A stretch of 6,280 nucleotides of DNA from Treponema sp. Lineage in GTDB: Bacteria; Spirochaetota; Spirochaetia; Treponematales; Treponemataceae. Location of the stretch: the NCBI GenBank assembly GCA_016282455.1, contig JAEEKM010000197.1:1-6280 (forward strand). Direction: 5' to 3'. Below, piece after piece: positions 5,938-6,280 of this stretch. Positions within the stretch are counted from its first letter, which is position 1. Each line of letters starts with the position of its first letter. A model generated the notes under the pieces. That model made no database searches, was not told where the DNA came from, and worked only from the letters and a program-made list of their open reading frames with translations. Made by a program: the position numbers and the translations under genes.

Positions 5938-6280
5938 ACTTCTCCGGAAGAGAGTTCCCTTTTGCTTCCGTCATTAAGGCAAACCAGAAGACCGCCGTTT
6001 TCTGTAACATCAAGCACCTTTGCCTCATAGCGACCTCTTTCCACACCTACAAGCGGAGTAACAGTAACAGTTTTTCCTTTTAAAAGAGAACGTTTTCTGT
6101 ATTCGGGAATTATGTTTTCTTCTGAATCAAGAATTGCAAGGAGTTCATAAATTACCCTGGCAGAAAGGGCAAGACGCAGGTCACAGGAATGTTTGTTTTC
6201 AAAATCAGCGGCTTCTTTTTCTGTCAGAATTCCACCAGCAGAAGAAAGCAGTTCTTTTGGAGCATCCTGGTTCATGACAA
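5919..6280 (-). CDS. birA: Biotin-[acetyl-CoA-carboxylase] ligase, C-terminal part (cut by window edge)
   Basis: BirA joins biotin to ATP and then transfers it to a lysine of the biotin carrier protein of acetyl-CoA carboxylase or similar enzymes. Only the last 120 or so residues are in the window; the frame is open through the right edge (a GTC codon precedes the Met at 6275), so that internal ATG is not the likely start. Visible are the end of the catalytic domain (QDAPKELLSSAGG and a helical stretch ending LLAILDSEEN), the junction IIPEYRKRSLLKGKTVTV, and the small SH3-like C-terminal domain closing with NGGLLVCLNDGSKRELSSGEVTLHAN. The pattern Gly-x-Val before the domain, Gly-Leu-Leu-Val, and final SGEV is that of BirA-type ligases. 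The catalytic GRGRxGR and KWPND motifs lie outside the window, as would any N-terminal DNA-binding domain, so repressor activity cannot be judged. It converges on clpA with 7 bases between stops. Confidence 0.8.
   Translation of the reverse strand, partial: VMNQDAPKELLSSAGGILTEKEAADFENKHSCDLRLALSARVIYELLAILDSEENIIPEYRKRSLLKGKTVTVTPLVGVERGRYEAKVLDVTENGGLLVCLNDGSKRELSSGEVTLHAN

Noticed and set aside
1..6280. Search for tRNAs, CRISPR repeats, insertion sequences, phage genes or tandem repeats
   Set aside because: Coding sequence fills nearly the whole window, and reading both strands showed no cloverleaf, spaced direct repeats, transposase motifs or terminal repeats.

Overview
The window carries six or seven protein-coding genes packed head to tail, with no RNA genes, mobile elements, CRISPR arrays or large non-coding stretches. 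The longest gap between genes is about 84 bases. Base use leans to AT and looks even across the window. The organism is a bacterium with an outer membrane: one product has a signal peptide and beta-barrel-like character, and ClpS sits beside a ClpA-type unfoldase. The flavour of the proteins suggests a spirochaete, perhaps Treponema-like, but that is an impression from sequence recall and not demonstrated here.

Layout: 1-58 (+) is the last 18 codons of an unidentified gene. On the minus strand, 3224-79 is a likely three-gene operon in the order purB (adenylosuccinate lyase, purine synthesis), a Gfo/Idh/MocA-family NAD(P)-dependent oxidoreductase of unknown substrate, and a secreted or outer-membrane protein of unknown function. 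Gaps in this operon are 13 and 10 bases. An 84-base divergent control region (3225-3308) separates it from clpS-clpA (3309-5911, +), a translationally coupled pair whose stop and start share one base. At the right edge, 5919-6280 (-) is the C-terminal third of a biotin-protein ligase (birA), convergent with clpA and only 7 bases away.

Function: ClpS is the adaptor that hands N-degron proteins to ClpA, which unfolds them into ClpP (not in this window). The purB group is metabolic and has no obvious link to proteolysis beyond sharing the intergenic region.

Two things stand out. First, this ClpS keeps the fold and the N-D-D motif, but at the position of the E. coli His66 that contacts the substrate alpha-amino group it has Gln60. 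Several pocket residues are also changed, so its specificity may differ from classical N-degron recognition. Second, both divergent lead genes (purB and clpS) have a plausible -10 box about 7 bases before the ATG and no Shine-Dalgarno sequence, which predicts leaderless or nearly leaderless mRNAs. At least two of the three downstream genes do have Shine-Dalgarno sites. I see no wholly new multi-gene system here.
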